Source: Nectonema munidae (Eukaryota; Nematomorpha; Nectonematoida; Nectonematidae). Taken from it: 64,000 nucleotides of DNA. Positions 24,568 through 35,729 of this stretch are shown piece after piece. How positions within the stretch are numbered: the stretch's first letter is position 1; the number at the start of each line of letters is the position of its first letter. The stretch covers positions 496,001 to 560,000 of the forward strand of contig JAUIRK010000643.1 in NCBI GenBank assembly GCA_030549495.1. Direction: 5' to 3'. Made by a program: the position numbers and the translations under genes. The notes under the pieces were generated by a model. It did no database searches. It was not told where the DNA came from and saw only the letters and a program-made list of their open reading frames with translations.

Positions 24568-24662
24568 TTAGCGATGAAGAAAGGTTTGATAGTGCATCTG
24601 ATTCAGAAGAAGATGTTGTCCAAGATGTTTCAGAAACAAGTGAAGAAGTAACAAGCTTCTAA
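24568..24662 (+). CDS. Candidate alternative last exon with acidic tail
   Basis: After acceptor CACTATAG a phase-1 reading gives SDEERFDSASDSEEDVVQDV, then SETSEEVTSF and a TAA stop at 24660. Ig2 could splice directly to it. There is no polyA signal close behind and the pyrimidine tract is weak. The acidic sequence could equally be a scrap of a piggyBac N-terminus, since a piggyBac copy lies next door on the other strand. Treat as an alternative C-terminus only tentatively. Confidence 0.35.
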
Positions 24663-24800
24663 TCTAAATTTTTTCAACTTCCTTTCCCTTAATTTAAAAT
24701 ATTCAAGGTCTTTTTTTGCAACAAGGGGATGAACATTGTTAAGATGATCATTGATTTTGGATTTTTTCGAATCTTATATGAACAACTACTGATTGATGCC

Positions 24801-26192
24801 TCACATCAGATTTCGCACTTTTTTTCTTTTACTTTGCTTGGTACTTTTGTTTTGCGTTTCGCAAATTTTTTCAACTAATTGTAAAAGAAAAGACCTGCGG
24901 AATTTTTTCAAACCATTAACAGTATTATACAAAATCCAAGAATTGACAAGCAACAAATCAAGTAAGTTGAAAAAACCGCTAATGACCATCTTTTTCTATA
25001 TGACTTTGTCGAATACATACGGCACATCTGGTCTAATATGTCCACTCCATACTTTGTTGAATTATAAAATGTTATACTTTTAGGTTTTTTCTTTAAGTCA
25101 TTATTTATGAAAACAGATTTATTGTGAAGTGTGCTAAGAAGCAAAACTACTTTATTTGATTTGGCTTTGTATGCTGTTAATGAAACATCATCACAAAAAA
25201 ACAATTTTGTAGAATAAACTAGAACTTTTTTTGCATACATTTCTTTTATTTCAGAAGGAACTTCTCTTCTATTTTGTTTGAGAGTACCAACAAAACTTGT
25301 AACTTCAACAACTAGATCTGAAACTAATTTCTTTGAAGTATAAAAATGGTCACAAGTGATATTATAACCTTTTTTTGAAATTCCACTTTGTTGAACAAGT
25401 TTTTTTTTCAATATACTCACCAAGATAAACACTTAATCTTTCATTATCTTTACCGAGATAAGGAAAACCTCCACACAGGTATTTAGTTTTAACATCCACA
25501 ATAAACCAAAATTTTTATCGGGCTTGCTAGGTATATATTAGGTAAAAGGACATCTAGCTTTCGTAGGAAAGAGTTGTTCGTCAATAGTCAAATTAGAATA
25601 TGGTACGTAAAAATCTATTTCGTTGCATATGATCTTTGAAAAATTGGTTACTCCAATTTTGACTCCGGAAACATCTTAAGGGAATATTTTTTGCTCCAAT
25701 CACTCCACGTAAAGTGCACAATGATATGAAAGATTCTAATTCTTCAAGAGAAATCTTCCACTCTCCTTTTATTCGGCAACCTTCAGCAATTGTACACTTT
25801 TGAATATGGTGTAAAATTCTTTCATCAAAAATGCAACGAAAAGCTGATTTAGCCTGTAAATTTATATTTTGATAAGCAAAACTAGTTGGACCCGGATGAG
25901 CTTTGAAAATATTTTGCAAAGATGCTCTACCTTTTGTTTCAGCACACCAACGTGTACCATCTTTTGATTCAAAAGTCTTTTTGTCTTTGTTTATAACAAA
26001 TTCGTCATTTTCTTCAACTATTTGATCATCTTCATTCAAATCATCTATTGACTCATTACTGTATTCAGAAAGGCTCTCATTTTCAGAAATATAAGACATT
26101 ATTTCATCATCATTATCTGTTTTCTCCGCGTAATCTTTTATATAAATTGACGCCTTTACTGCAGAGAGTCTATTACGCTTTGAAAAAGGCAT
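24801..26192 (-). pseudogene. piggyBac-family transposase, frameshifted
   Basis: Minus strand. The start is probably the ATG at 26192 (MPFSKRNRL). There follow an acidic N-terminus, then the DDE_Tnp_1_7 entry with FRCIFDERILHHIQKC, EWKISLEELESFISLC and RCFRSQNWSN. After a damaged middle (25435-25590), the C-terminal half reads ITCDHFYTSKKLVSDL, GTLKQNRREVP, YNSTKYGVDILDQMCRMYST and RKRWSLAVF, the family's late catalytic and C-terminal blocks. It ends in another frame near 24801. At least two frame breaks. It is the best preserved piggyBac copy here. Confidence 0.85.
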
Positions 26193-26369
26193 TTGAACAA
26201 GATGATAAAGGAACAAAAACAAAAAACTATGAGAAAAAGAAATGATGGAAATTATGAAAAGCAAGAGAAAGACAATCTTTATGCTTGAATAGTGAGCGTG
26301 TGTGTTAATTGTGGATGAATGAAAGGTAATTAATTATATGTGAAGATTAAAGATAATGAAAAGAGTGAG

Positions 26370-26386
26370 CGGTCAAAATGACCGCA
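26370..26386. repeat. Palindrome next to the piggyBac copy
   Basis: GCGGTCAAAATGACCGC, a near-perfect inverted repeat upstream of the piggyBac transposase start. Subterminal GC-rich palindromes of this kind occur near piggyBac ends. No CCC/TTAA terminus was identified beside it. Confidence 0.5.
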
Positions 26387-26617
26387 CATGTCATACTAGG
26401 AATGTTATTGTGCTACCTAACAATAATAAGGACAAAAGCAATAGAAATTTCAGAGAAAACGTGTGTTAACAATATATTAAAAGTCATCGAGTATCAGAAC
26501 TAAGTACATATGTTTTGTGGTACTTACTGAACCATAAATCTTTACAATGTAAAAACAAAAACAAACAGATGGCCATTTGCTCTATTTTGCAACATGTTTG
26601 TTATCTCATGTTTGAAC

Positions 26618-27480
26618 CAGGGTTGCCAAACGTATTTTGATGAAAGTACCAAACTTGGCAATACAAAAGTACCAGATTTTAACGAAAAAGTACCAGATTT
26701 CTATTTCTTACATAATGCTATTAAAATAGGTTGAAAACTATAAAAAAATAAAATAAACTTTATTCAAAGGAAATGACATGATTGAATACTAATTGGCTAC
26801 GGTACTGGCACTGTCACTGGCAAATCCAATTAAATTTTCAAAAGGAATATCATGTGAGGCGAAAAAACCTTTAATAGAGGAAAATATTCCATTTGCAGTG
26901 AAATCCTTGACTTCCAAGAGAATCAAATAGTTATCAATAATTTTTTGAGAGTTATAATCGTAGAATCTGCATAGAAGAACAAGCTGTTTTTTAGTACTTA
27001 TATCAGTCGTCTCGTCTATTATTATCAACGAAAATTTGCATTCTTTCAACTTTGCGATGAGATTTCAAAGTAATGTGGCCCTAAAATATTTTTAAATATT
27101 ACCGTAGCTTTAGTTCTAGCACATTTGATATCTTTAGCTATTTTCGAATCCGGACAGGCATTTTGAATTAATCCAGGTAAATGATCCTTGATTCTAATAG
27201 GTAAATTATTTTCCACAATGAAAGAGCAAAGTTTAAGCTCCGCGCCGACTACCTTCGAAAGATGTGCAGTTGATGTTGATGGCTGCAGAAGATTTCTCAG
27301 TTTCCCGGATTTAGTCTGCGCATTAATATTAATAATATGTTTTTCAGTTTTTGCTTGTCTCTCCAGATGAGTTGCACTTCGCAACGGCAGAATTTACAGT
27401 ACGCCTTTTCTGAGCATGCACTTGTTTCTTCTAGCCATGGAGAAAATCGAGGATCTAACAGAAGCTTATTCGACAATTTA
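26618..27480 (-). mobile_element. hAT transposon remnant with BED-like zinc finger and transposase fragments
   Basis: The hAT-type end CAGGGTTGCCAAACGTA is at 26618. Minus-strand reading from about 27470 gives a BED/TTF-like finger (AYCKFCRCEV, then a His region LERQAKTEKH) and FIVENNLPIRIKDHLPGLIQ. A frame break near 27046 is followed by IIDETTDISTKKQLVLLCRF and FENLIGFASDSASTVAN (26789-27049), the first catalytic region of hAT transposases. The rest is missing or interrupted by the adjoining LINE. Inactive. Confidence 0.75.
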
Positions 27481-27489
27481 TGAGCATAG

Positions 27490-28160
27490 TGCTTAGTTTT
27501 CTTTTTAGGTGGTTAATATTGAAAATATCATTCAATAGTAAATTTTGGATTTTAAATATAGGTCCTTTGTGAGAAAGCCATTTTATATTAAAAACACTTC
27601 TTATAGCACGTTTTTGTAAAGTTTATATTTTGTTTTTGTCATTGGGGTACCAGTTCAATTATACTCAATGTGTGGTAGAAATAATGTATGGTAGAGAAGG
27701 AGTTTAATTTTAGTAGGAAAAATATATTTTGTATGGTTTAAAATGGCAATAATCTGACCTAACTTATTAGAAACATGATCAATATGGGAAGAAAAGGTTA
27801 ATTTACTATCTATTATCAAACCAAGTATATAAAATTTGTTGACTAGTTCCAAACCAGCTTGAGACAAGAATTAATACTTTTAAATGACATGATCATAGCT
27901 TTTGACTTTTCTGAATTAAGCGAGAGACAATTATCATTGCACCAAGAATAAAGCTTATTTAAATTTCGATTAAATAAATCGATATCAATGATATTATTCG
28001 ACTTAATGCTTGCGAGAGGAAAGTAAGCACAGACATCGTCAGCATATAAGAGAAAATTAAAGATGCCAGACATATCGAAAACATCGTTAACATAAAGACT
28101 AAAAAGAAAAGGCGACAAAGTGGAGCCCTGTGGAACTCCTGACTTTATTGGCAAATAACT
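27490..28160 (-). pseudogene. LINE fragment: reverse transcriptase, minus strand
   Basis: Reading right to left: KSGVPQGSTLSPFLFSLYVN (motif B), NFLLYADDVCAYF (motif C with intact YADD), LYSWCNDNCLSLNSEKSK, a frame break near 27845, then FYILGLIIDSKLTFSSHID and a degenerate 3' part with stops. It is truncated at the 5' side just before motif B, typical of non-LTR retrotransposon copies. Similar in style to the jockey/CR1-type LINE at 45955-50592 but a different family. Confidence 0.8.
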
Positions 28161-28412
28161 AGAAAAACAATCATTTATCGATAATATAATACTCGATAAT
28201 ATAATTGATACCTTTGCATTTCAGAAATCCAGAGAAAAAAAAGCTTGAATAAATAATGATTAAAATAACGTAAGATGCGAGATATAATACGCACCGCTTT
28301 ATAAGTCGCGTGTTTCATTTGAAGCAAAATTCATGTGAAAAAATTATACCGAATTTAGCACGAATAAATGGGACGCAGATTTACATATATTTCAGACGGG
28401 AGATGTTAATTA

Positions 28413-28610
28413 GAGTGACAAATCAAAAGAGTGACATAATTTGTCACTCTTAAAATAGCAATTAAAAGTGCGACAAATCAAAAGAGTTTTTTATGTAAGG
28501 ATAGGTAGGTAAGTAAAACTTTTGAATTTTTGTATATTTTGTCACTCTTTTGACATGTCACTCTTTTGAATTATTTTATATTTTGTCACTCTTTCATGTC
28601 ACTCTTTTGA
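28413..28610. mobile_element. Foldback element with TGTCACTCTTTTGA units
   Basis: The left arm contains GAGTGACAAATCAAAAGAG and GCGACAAATCAAAAGAG. The right arm has four TGTCACTCTTTTGA-like units, the complement of the left arm, between 28548 and 28610. The whole is about 200 bp without coding capacity. Its architecture is the same as 6241-7093 with an unrelated unit. Confidence 0.65.
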
Positions 28611-29017
28611 TAATAACCAATTCCAGACATATTGAAAAGTTGAATGATACACGAAGCAATTGATCGCTTTGAAAAACGTAGTAAATATTTTTTGTGTTCT
28701 CGTTAAATACGAAGCATCCGCTTTAGATTTTAGACTTGATTTTTTTTTTGAAAAAAAAAGCTTTTTATAACAGCTCTGCAGTTGGGTATTTTATTCACGG
28801 TAGATATGGACATGTAAATATAAAATTCTTTTCAAGTATCATGCTATTTATATTGACAAAAATTTTAATTATGCTTTGAAAAATTTTTTTCTATCCTACT
28901 TACTTAATATTCTTTATTTATAAGAGTTATATACAAGAAGGCTTATGCTCTATATAGTCTTATACAGCGGCGTATTCTAGGGACGGGCATTCAGCCATAA
29001 CCGCCCTTCTTAAAATG

Positions 29018-29220
29018 AATGATCTATCTTTTATATTCGTTTGGCTTCCATTTTTTTTGAAATAGTTATTTTTATAAATAGATTATATTAGAAATTCAAT
29101 GTAATAAGAATTACCTTTAAAAAGTCCAACTTGATTAATAAATCACCACCTAGTTGTGATTATTAAGCCGCCTTCTCCTAAAATATGTTTCTAAATTTGA
29201 CCCTGACCTGAATACGCGTA
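29018..29220. repeat. Dispersed repeat, copy 2
   Basis: Homologous to 22147-22330 along GAAATAGTTATTTTTATA and the TTAGAAATTCAATGTAATA block, with a small insertion between them. Confidence 0.6.
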
Positions 29221-30030
29221 AATAAATCCGTCTCTTTCGATTTTTTAAACTTTGAGGAATAAGGTCCCTGAAACAATAAAATTTATTCCTCGTTATACGT
29301 TGAATTAATTAAATATCAAAAATAGGTCTAAAAAAAGAAAAATTAAAAAATTTGAATCCCGAATATAATCCAATCAATGATTACTATGTCTCAAAAACAG
29401 AAAACATTTGCTTTATTCTTTTAAGTATATATATAAATCGATTCTAAATGCCATGGCCAGAATACTAAGTCCTTTTTTGATTTAAATCAAATATACAAGT
29501 TTTATCTATTTTATAATATTTTCTCCTTTAATGATAGCTTCAATCTAAATTTTCGAAAACTTTATATATAGATGTAGCTATCAAAATAGTTCAAAAGAAG
29601 AAAAGTATTGAAAGAGTATCGAAAAATATTCGTTAATACTGCACTAACTAAATAAGTAACTAACTTAAACACAAGACAAAAAATAAAGCAACTAATTAAT
29701 TAAGACAAATAAAAATATTTTTATTTACAAATTAAATTTTATAAATTTTTTAAAATAAATTTATAAATATTATGATTTTTTATTGGAAAAATCAGATAAA
29801 AAATAACTAATTTTAAATAAAATCCAAAATAACTATTTGATGCGTGTCTACCCAAATAAAAATATTTAATTAATCTTTAAAATCAGATATCAAGGAGTAT
29901 CGATCATGGGATAATTACTCATTTCTTCCCGTGACCGAATGACTTTTTTCAGACGTAAGGCTTGATAACGGAGTCTCGGGTTCTAGCGGTCGATAGCGAA
30001 TAATAATTCTCTCTTTTTCCGTTTATTAAG

Positions 30031-30255
30031 GCTCCAACAACGTGTTGTTGCTGCTCTTATGGCAGCTACCCCTATCCTTTGAGATCGTCCAGTTTGAATT
30101 GCTACAATGAAAATTTCTCTCCCTACTCGCTACAAAGCCATCTGAGCTTGACACCGCAAGCCACGTTTCCAAAAACCGTTACTCCACGCTTAACCGAAGA
30201 CTACAATGACAAAGATCTCAAAGGATACATGCTTAAATACTATGACATTTACTAA
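30031..30255 (+). CDS. Gene 1 terminal exon: Cys/Tyr-rich C-terminus
   Basis: Phase-0 exon of 74 codons plus TAA (30253-30255). It begins APTTCCCCSYGSYPYPLRSS, with four consecutive Cys, and ends RLTEDYNDKDLKGYMLKYYD-IY. It follows the Cys-pair-rich end of the exon at 23692-23888, to which it joins in phase. A polyA signal lies about 200 bp downstream. The composition suggests a flexible tail with potential lipid-modified or metal-binding cysteines; this is inference, and no family is recognised. Confidence 0.65.
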   Translation, partial: APTTCCCCSYGSYPYPLRSSSLNCYNENFSPYSLQSHLSLTPQATFPKTVTPRLTEDYNDKDLKGYMLKYYDIY

Positions 30256-30451
30256 CACTTATTCTAATATACTTGTATATGCTATATATGGTAACTCAGT
30301 TTCCTCTTGCTTTCTCTTTGAGCTTTTAGCTTGATACAAGCAGCACATTTTTCTACACCTCTCATAATTTAAGCTTTGGATTCTGTAAAGATAACATGAT
30401 CAATAATTCAATTTATCCATATTTTTTGATTTCATTATTTTTAACTTATTC

Positions 30452-30457
30452 AATAAA
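30452..30457 (+). terminator. Polyadenylation signal of gene 1
   Basis: AATAAA at 30452, about 197 nt after the stop codon at 30253-30255, followed by a T-rich stretch. A reasonable 3' UTR length. Confidence 0.6.
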
Positions 30458-31199
30458 GTTTTCAATTTTTTTCACTGTAAAAGTTTGTCAAACTCTACCA
30501 GAGATGTTCAACCCTATGCCAGCGGGGGCATGTGTGGCCGTAAATCATTATCTAGGTGCCATCAAAGGATAGATGTTGATAAATAATTTTATACTGCATC
30601 TATCTGTATATATAAATACTAGATACAAGTTATAAGAGAGCTTTAAAAAATGGCCAATTATAATACATCTTTCCATTTCATAGACAAATGGGATGCTCAG
30701 TGTTTGAAATAACGTTTCCAACCTCCAAAAAATACAATTTCTATTTTAAGCAGCCTAGTTTTTGTGTATATGCTTCGTATGTATGTGTATATCTGAATAT
30801 CTGTGTGGGTGTTTGTATGCATGTCGTTTTTATGGGTATATATATCAACAAAATTTTTTAGCACATCTCGTGTCCTTCAAGATGTTAAAAATGTCACATG
30901 TCAAAACAACATAAACACAACAAAATCAAAAAAATAAATACTAAAAATGGTATATATAATACTAAATTAAAATTGTGTAATTACAAAAGGCCCCCTGAGA
31001 TTGATTGACAGATAATGTATTGTGATACCAACTGTAATAGCTTCATTCATATCTTTATTGCACCTTTTCTTGCGTGTTTCCATCATCACTGGGTTTTGGT
31101 TCTAATTTTTATAATTCAACAAAGTAAGTCTTTTGAATAATAATAATTCATCTTATGTTTTTGTGTCCGTTATTTCTGATTGACTATTACTAAATGAGA

Positions 31200-32366
31200 A
31201 TTCAGTTCAATATTGAAGGCATCTAATTTACTAGTTAATAAAAATAATCAAAGTGCCGGATTAACTAAGGTCCGAATTGGTGATTTCTGGATTAGAGGTA
31301 GTCAACTGTATTCAAATATGTTCACTAAAAATGATAGGAATATACGAAAATGGACATCAGAAAATTCTTCATGCATGTCTAGTTTTTTTGCAGAAATTGC
31401 TGCATTTCTTTCCATAGTGTCATTTCCAAACTTTTCTTTGAAAGGCATTTGCTTCAATTAAATACACTGTTTTTTCATTGAAAACATTTTTCAACTCATC
31501 GGGTATGCTTTTATGGTTTGGTGCACTGCGTACCAATTACATCTGGAGATTTTTGCTTAGCCAGATTCCGACTTAATTCCATGCGCTGTAAAAAAATTTA
31601 TCACGTTGTCAAATGTTTCTCTTGCAGTTGTTCTACTACTGAGTTTTGCAAAATAATAAAATGTCTAGGAGGTTTTTGACAATACATATTGTACAAACGC
31701 AAGGCTGAGACAAGTTTGCAGCATCCATCATTTCATCAATCTGTGCAAAAAATTTGAAAATCGAATTCGAATCAATAAAACCACGTCTGACATTTCATCA
31801 AACATGTCTCTTATTAGCCTTCTAACGGTATCGTTTGACAGGAAGATATGCTTCAACTTCAGAACTTCTTAGAACATTCCATATATCTTTGCAGCAAGGT
31901 AATATTAATATTTTGGAAAAACATTCATATGTTATTTATCAATCATACATTTGTGTATTCGTTCAACCAATAGCTTTGTTTACCGAAATCTAGTGCTTTC
32001 CTACCAGCGCAAGCTTCACTTGGTGGGCTTTAAAAAAGTGGATGCTAACACAAAGACACGTATGTTCCTCTTCCCCACCAGACCTTAATGCAGTAAAACG
32101 ATTAAAAATTGAGTCGTCATATTTCATTTTTTAGCCATTAAAAAAATGCACGTTTACAAATTAGGCCAAAAAAGCAATAAAAGAAAAAAATAGTACTCAA
32201 TTCCTAGACTAACCTATTTGTTCTTTTTAAATGTGAATTTTTGCCAAAAATGGCAAATGACCGAATATGGATGTAATATTTTGCGAAAACGATTCACTCA
32301 GTGTCCTCTACTCGACCCCCATGAAACTTCTTTACGGCACAGTAGACTCCAGTTTGAAAACCACTG
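31200..32366 (-). mobile_element. hAT remnant of the ZBED5/SCAND3-like type
   Basis: The right end reads, in reverse complement, CAGTGGTTTTCAAACTGGAG starting at 32366, a typical hAT terminus. Minus-strand translation of 31470-31870 gives, in broken frames, SNDTVRRLIRDMFDEMSDV, then TTARETFDNVINFFTAHGIK, which match the catalytic region of ZBED5/SCAND3-type hAT proteins. AYPMS and FNEKTVYLIEANAFQRKVWK-like text follows. Stops throughout. The left terminus was not identified. Confidence 0.6.
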
Positions 32367-32489
32367 AGCTAGAAGACCGATGCAATCAGAATGGCAAACA
32401 AGGTAATTTGACTTGATAAAATCAGTGCAGTTGTGGTAGAATTGAAAGCTTACAGTGCAAGTATAATGCGGGTAATAATGGGGGTGTGT

Positions 32490-32585
32490 TCATTGGACAA
32501 AAATTCTTTTATAATATTGAAAATTATAATAAAAAGTTCGCCTCCTCCTCTCCCAAAAATTTTGAGGATGTGTGCCTCTGTTCGA
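32490..32585. repeat. Dispersed repeat pair member
   Basis: Shares ATTCTTTTATAATA, GAAAATTATAA and AGTTCGCC(T/C)CCTCC with 40431-40520. Unclassified. Confidence 0.45.
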
Positions 32586-33079
32586 TAAATTATTAAATTT
32601 GTTAGTGTTATTCAACCCCTTCCCTCAATTATAATCTATATAAGGTTTTATATCGATAAATCTAGAAATGCGATTCATTTATTTAATTTACAGATAAATC
32701 AGCTGATTTGAACTTCAATTTGGCAAGTTCAGTGGCGGGCGGTGAGGGCGGTCCGACCAGGGCGCCACTTTTTTAGAGCGGCATTTTTTCTCTTCATAAT
32801 GATGTCTTAGTTTCCATTTTTTGTTTTATTTTAGTACAATATACAGTAATATTCATTGAACAATTTTCATTGCGTCGCGCAACTATGTTTATTCTCGTTT
32901 GGTTTGAAACACAAAAGCATGCTTAGTCGAAAGAAATCGAAAGAGTTATAAGTTCCAGCAGACAAGCACTCCCTCATTTAACATATTGTGTACCTTTGTT
33001 CCGTCAAGTGAGTTTTTATTTTGCCACTATTTATTGTCTTCTTATTTCTGTTAGTTGTTATTAGGATTTTGAGAAAATA

Positions 33080-33935
33080 AGAGTCTGTGTCAGTTTTCGT
33101 AAAAATAAGAGTCGGAGTCCGAGTCGGAAAAGGTTTTAGTAACAATATAGAATCGGGAACAGAATTAACGCTTCTAAGAGCTTCTATAAAAAAGAAAATG
33201 CCCGAAGCAAGTTTTTAGGAACAAATTAATATAAAGGTGACATTTTTGTTTTTAAAAAATTGTTGCTCATAATTTAGAATGTTATTTTAATTCATAAAAG
33301 AAAAAAAGAATATTTTCCTTTGTTTAAAAAATTTAATTTTAATGACAAAAAGTATGAATTTGTATTTTTCAAATTATATATGTAGTTATTTGGTTGTCTG
33401 TTATTAACTCAATTTTCAAAGAGTTTAATGCTTTTTTTCCGTCTGGTTTTTAATTTAGCGAGTAAATAAGTGACTTCAATCGAATTTTAGGCGTTTGTTT
33501 GTAAATTTATGCAAATTTTAAATCGTTTTATTTGATGATAAATTTCCAATATTCAATATTATTATTTGTTTCAATAAAGTAATTATTATAAAAAATTAAT
33601 GAATTGTCTTCTATTTTCTTTGTTTCGTCTATTAGCATTGATAAAGCAGTGCCAGTTGAGATTTATTGCCTATTAATTTTTGCTTGAGAAGTTTTCTCCC
33701 TTTCCAATTTTATACCTCTCCGAAATTTATTTTGGACAAATGGCAATTTCGATTGAAACTAAATTTTTTTTAAACTCCCACCGTCTAAATCAGAATTTAG
33801 TAATTTTAATTTTTTAGTTTGGGATTTTTAGAAAAGCTTGAAATCGGACTTGGAGTCGGACTTTTGAAGAAGCTTAGAGTCGAATTCAGAGTCGGAGTTG
33901 AATTATTTAAATATCCAGAATGAGAGGCAGAGTCA
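33080..33935. repeat. Region bounded by GAGTCGGA-type hexamer repeats
   Basis: Degenerate GAGTCGGAGTCCGAGTCGGA occurs around 33107-33131. GGACTTGGAGTCGGACTTT and GAGTCGGAGTTGAA recur at about 33846-33905 in the same orientation. Between them is AT-rich sequence without coding signals. These may be parts of one dispersed element. Confidence 0.4.
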
Positions 33936-34768
33936 AATGTTTGACACTTCATTGTAAATTATGAAAAGATATTTATCCAATTTTTGACGTTTTTTGTGAA
34001 GTTAGCTCAAATTTATAAGACATATTGCAGGAATTTGTTTTTTTTAGTTTTTTGAGACTTTTTTAACTCCAAAATTTGAGTTTTTTAAAACTTATTATAA
34101 ATTTTATTTTTTATATGCATACGTTATGAAATAAATATTCGCTACATTATTTAATTTTTAGATGAAACGATGAGTTTCTTACAGGAGAAAAAGAAGGTCA
34201 AGAGACATTTTATTGAAAAAAATACATGAGTCCTTGTCCTAGAACATTTATTACTGGAGCTTAAAACGTTAAAGAACATGAATTATCACATTAAAAAGAT
34301 TCAACATCAAGTGATCTGTCAATATTTTCAAATTATGAAAATCAAATAGAAAAAACAGCATAGAACCGGAAGTAAAAGAAGTAGATATGAAAGATGTTTG
34401 TTGGTCTATGGCCAGTTAAGATTAACGATAATAATACACGGAATTTGCTTATACGATAACGTTCATCTTTAGTTCGACATTTAGTTTCGGATTTCGGTAA
34501 AGTATGTCGCCAAAGTTTTTCACTAAAAGGACAATGTAGAAGCCTAACACGCGAATAGTTTTTTCGAAAGGTATTTTAATACGCCCACTCATTTTCAAGC
34601 TTATATTTTCCACAAACATATTAGGCGCTAACTTTCAGTAACTTTAATCTTCACAATCTATTTGCTTAAAATCATAGTTTCACAAAATTTAGCGATTGAT
34701 AATGTGGACCTCTTTTACTCGATACTCTAGTGACATAGGTGTATTGAATAACAGCGTAGGGATAAAAA

Positions 34769-34917
34769 CGGTTCTTAGTCAAAATCCCAGAAAACTAAAA
34801 TCCCTTTAACAAAATCCCAGCTACCAAAATACCCGTTACCAAAATCCCCGAAAATTTAAGTTACTGCTACCTTAGTTTTCGCGGATTTTAGTTTTCGTGG
34901 ATTTTGACTAGGAACCG
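34769..34917. mobile_element. Short foldback MITE with ACCAAAATCCC units
   Basis: The left end CGGTTCTTAGTCAAAATCC and the reverse complement of the right end, CGGTTCCTAGTCAAAATCC, form TIRs of about 35 bp. The interior carries a degenerate series (CAAAATCCCAG, CCAAAATACCCG, CCAAAATCCCCG). Possible ATAAAA duplications flank it. 149 bp, non-coding. Confidence 0.75.
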
Positions 34918-35139
34918 ATAAAATCCTTGTGTATTTATCTACTTCAATAAAATTTACATAAGAATATTTTCAATGAAATAAATCTTTACTAATCAATTTT
35001 TTCACTATTATTCTTCAAAAAATTCGCTACTTTTTTGAAAAGATGAATGAAAACTTATAGACTAGAAAAAAAAATTCACAAAAATAGCTGTGAAAGTGTA
35101 AAGTCATCATAGGAATTTATATCTACAAATTAGAAAATA

Positions 35140-35715
35140 CCTCTTTTCAAGAGGACTTTGATTCTTCAGATAGTTCTGAATCAGACATCGAAGAAACTTT
35201 TGATCATCTCTGTGATGGTGAAGAATTTAACTTAGATAATTCTGATGATCATGAAATTGAAAAGGACAAATTAGCGTGGAGAGAAAAACCAATACCAAAA
35301 AATTCTCTAACTAGAAAACATAATATTATTATTCCTCTTTCTGGATGGAAAGGCAGGTGTAAGAAAAAAACGTCACTATTTTAGAATCATTTGAACATTT
35401 TTTGATAATGATATGATGAACATTGGATATGCTAACATTGGTTGCAACAATCAGAAAAAGCAGAAAAGGAATTCCTAAACACTTTAAAGATGGCATAAAA
35501 GAAGTTTATTCAAGGAATTTTTTATTCACAAAAGATTTAACTCTGGTCTCTTGGATTCCTAAAAAAAAATAAAGTTCTAACACTTCTTTCTAGCATCAGT
35601 GCATCACGAGACGAATATCGAGAACACAGAAAAGAAAAAACGTGAAGTGATAAATTTTTATATTGAGGCAAAATACTGTGCTGATTTAGTGGACCACAAA
35701 CAGCGACTGCATAAC
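35140..35715 (+). pseudogene. Decayed, internally deleted piggyBac transposase
   Basis: Plus strand. An acidic N-terminus (DSSDSSESDIEETFDHLCDG, then EEFNLDNSDDHEIEKDKLAW) is followed after a large deletion by RGIPKHFKDGIKE, VSWIPKKNKVLTLLSSISAS and REVINFYIEAKYCADLVDHK. These match the K-x-V-x-L-L-S-x and V-x-x-Y-N-x-x-K-x-G-x-D-x-x-D blocks of piggyBac transposases. The catalytic core is missing. The family differs from those at 14700 and 24801. Confidence 0.6.
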
Positions 35716-35729
35716 GGGACAGAGTAGTA

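Larger units (their letters stand above)
23889..30030 (+). other. Last intron of gene 1
   Basis: About 6.1 kb, filled largely with mobile elements: the piggyBac pseudogene, the hAT remnant, a LINE fragment and a foldback element, plus one dispersed repeat. It ends in acceptor TTTATTAAG at 30022-30030. Confidence 0.55.
3098..30255 (+). other. Gene 1: multi-exon Ig-domain protein gene (overview)
   Basis: Eight exons on the + strand read as one gene: 3098-3241, 8396-8527, 11888-12169, 13367-13519, 19173-19322, 22468-22764, 23692-23888 and 30031-30255. The first six start and end in phase 1 and the seventh runs phase 1 to 0 into the terminal exon, so they splice in frame in every order preserving phase. 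Acceptors are pyrimidine-rich with AG; donors are GT. The 5' part lies left of the window or was not recognised. The product has alternating basic Ser-rich modules and titin-type I-set Ig domains and no visible signal peptide, which suggests a cytoskeletal or sarcomeric protein of the titin/obscurin/twitchin kind. The family assignment beyond Ig is inference. Confidence 0.7.
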
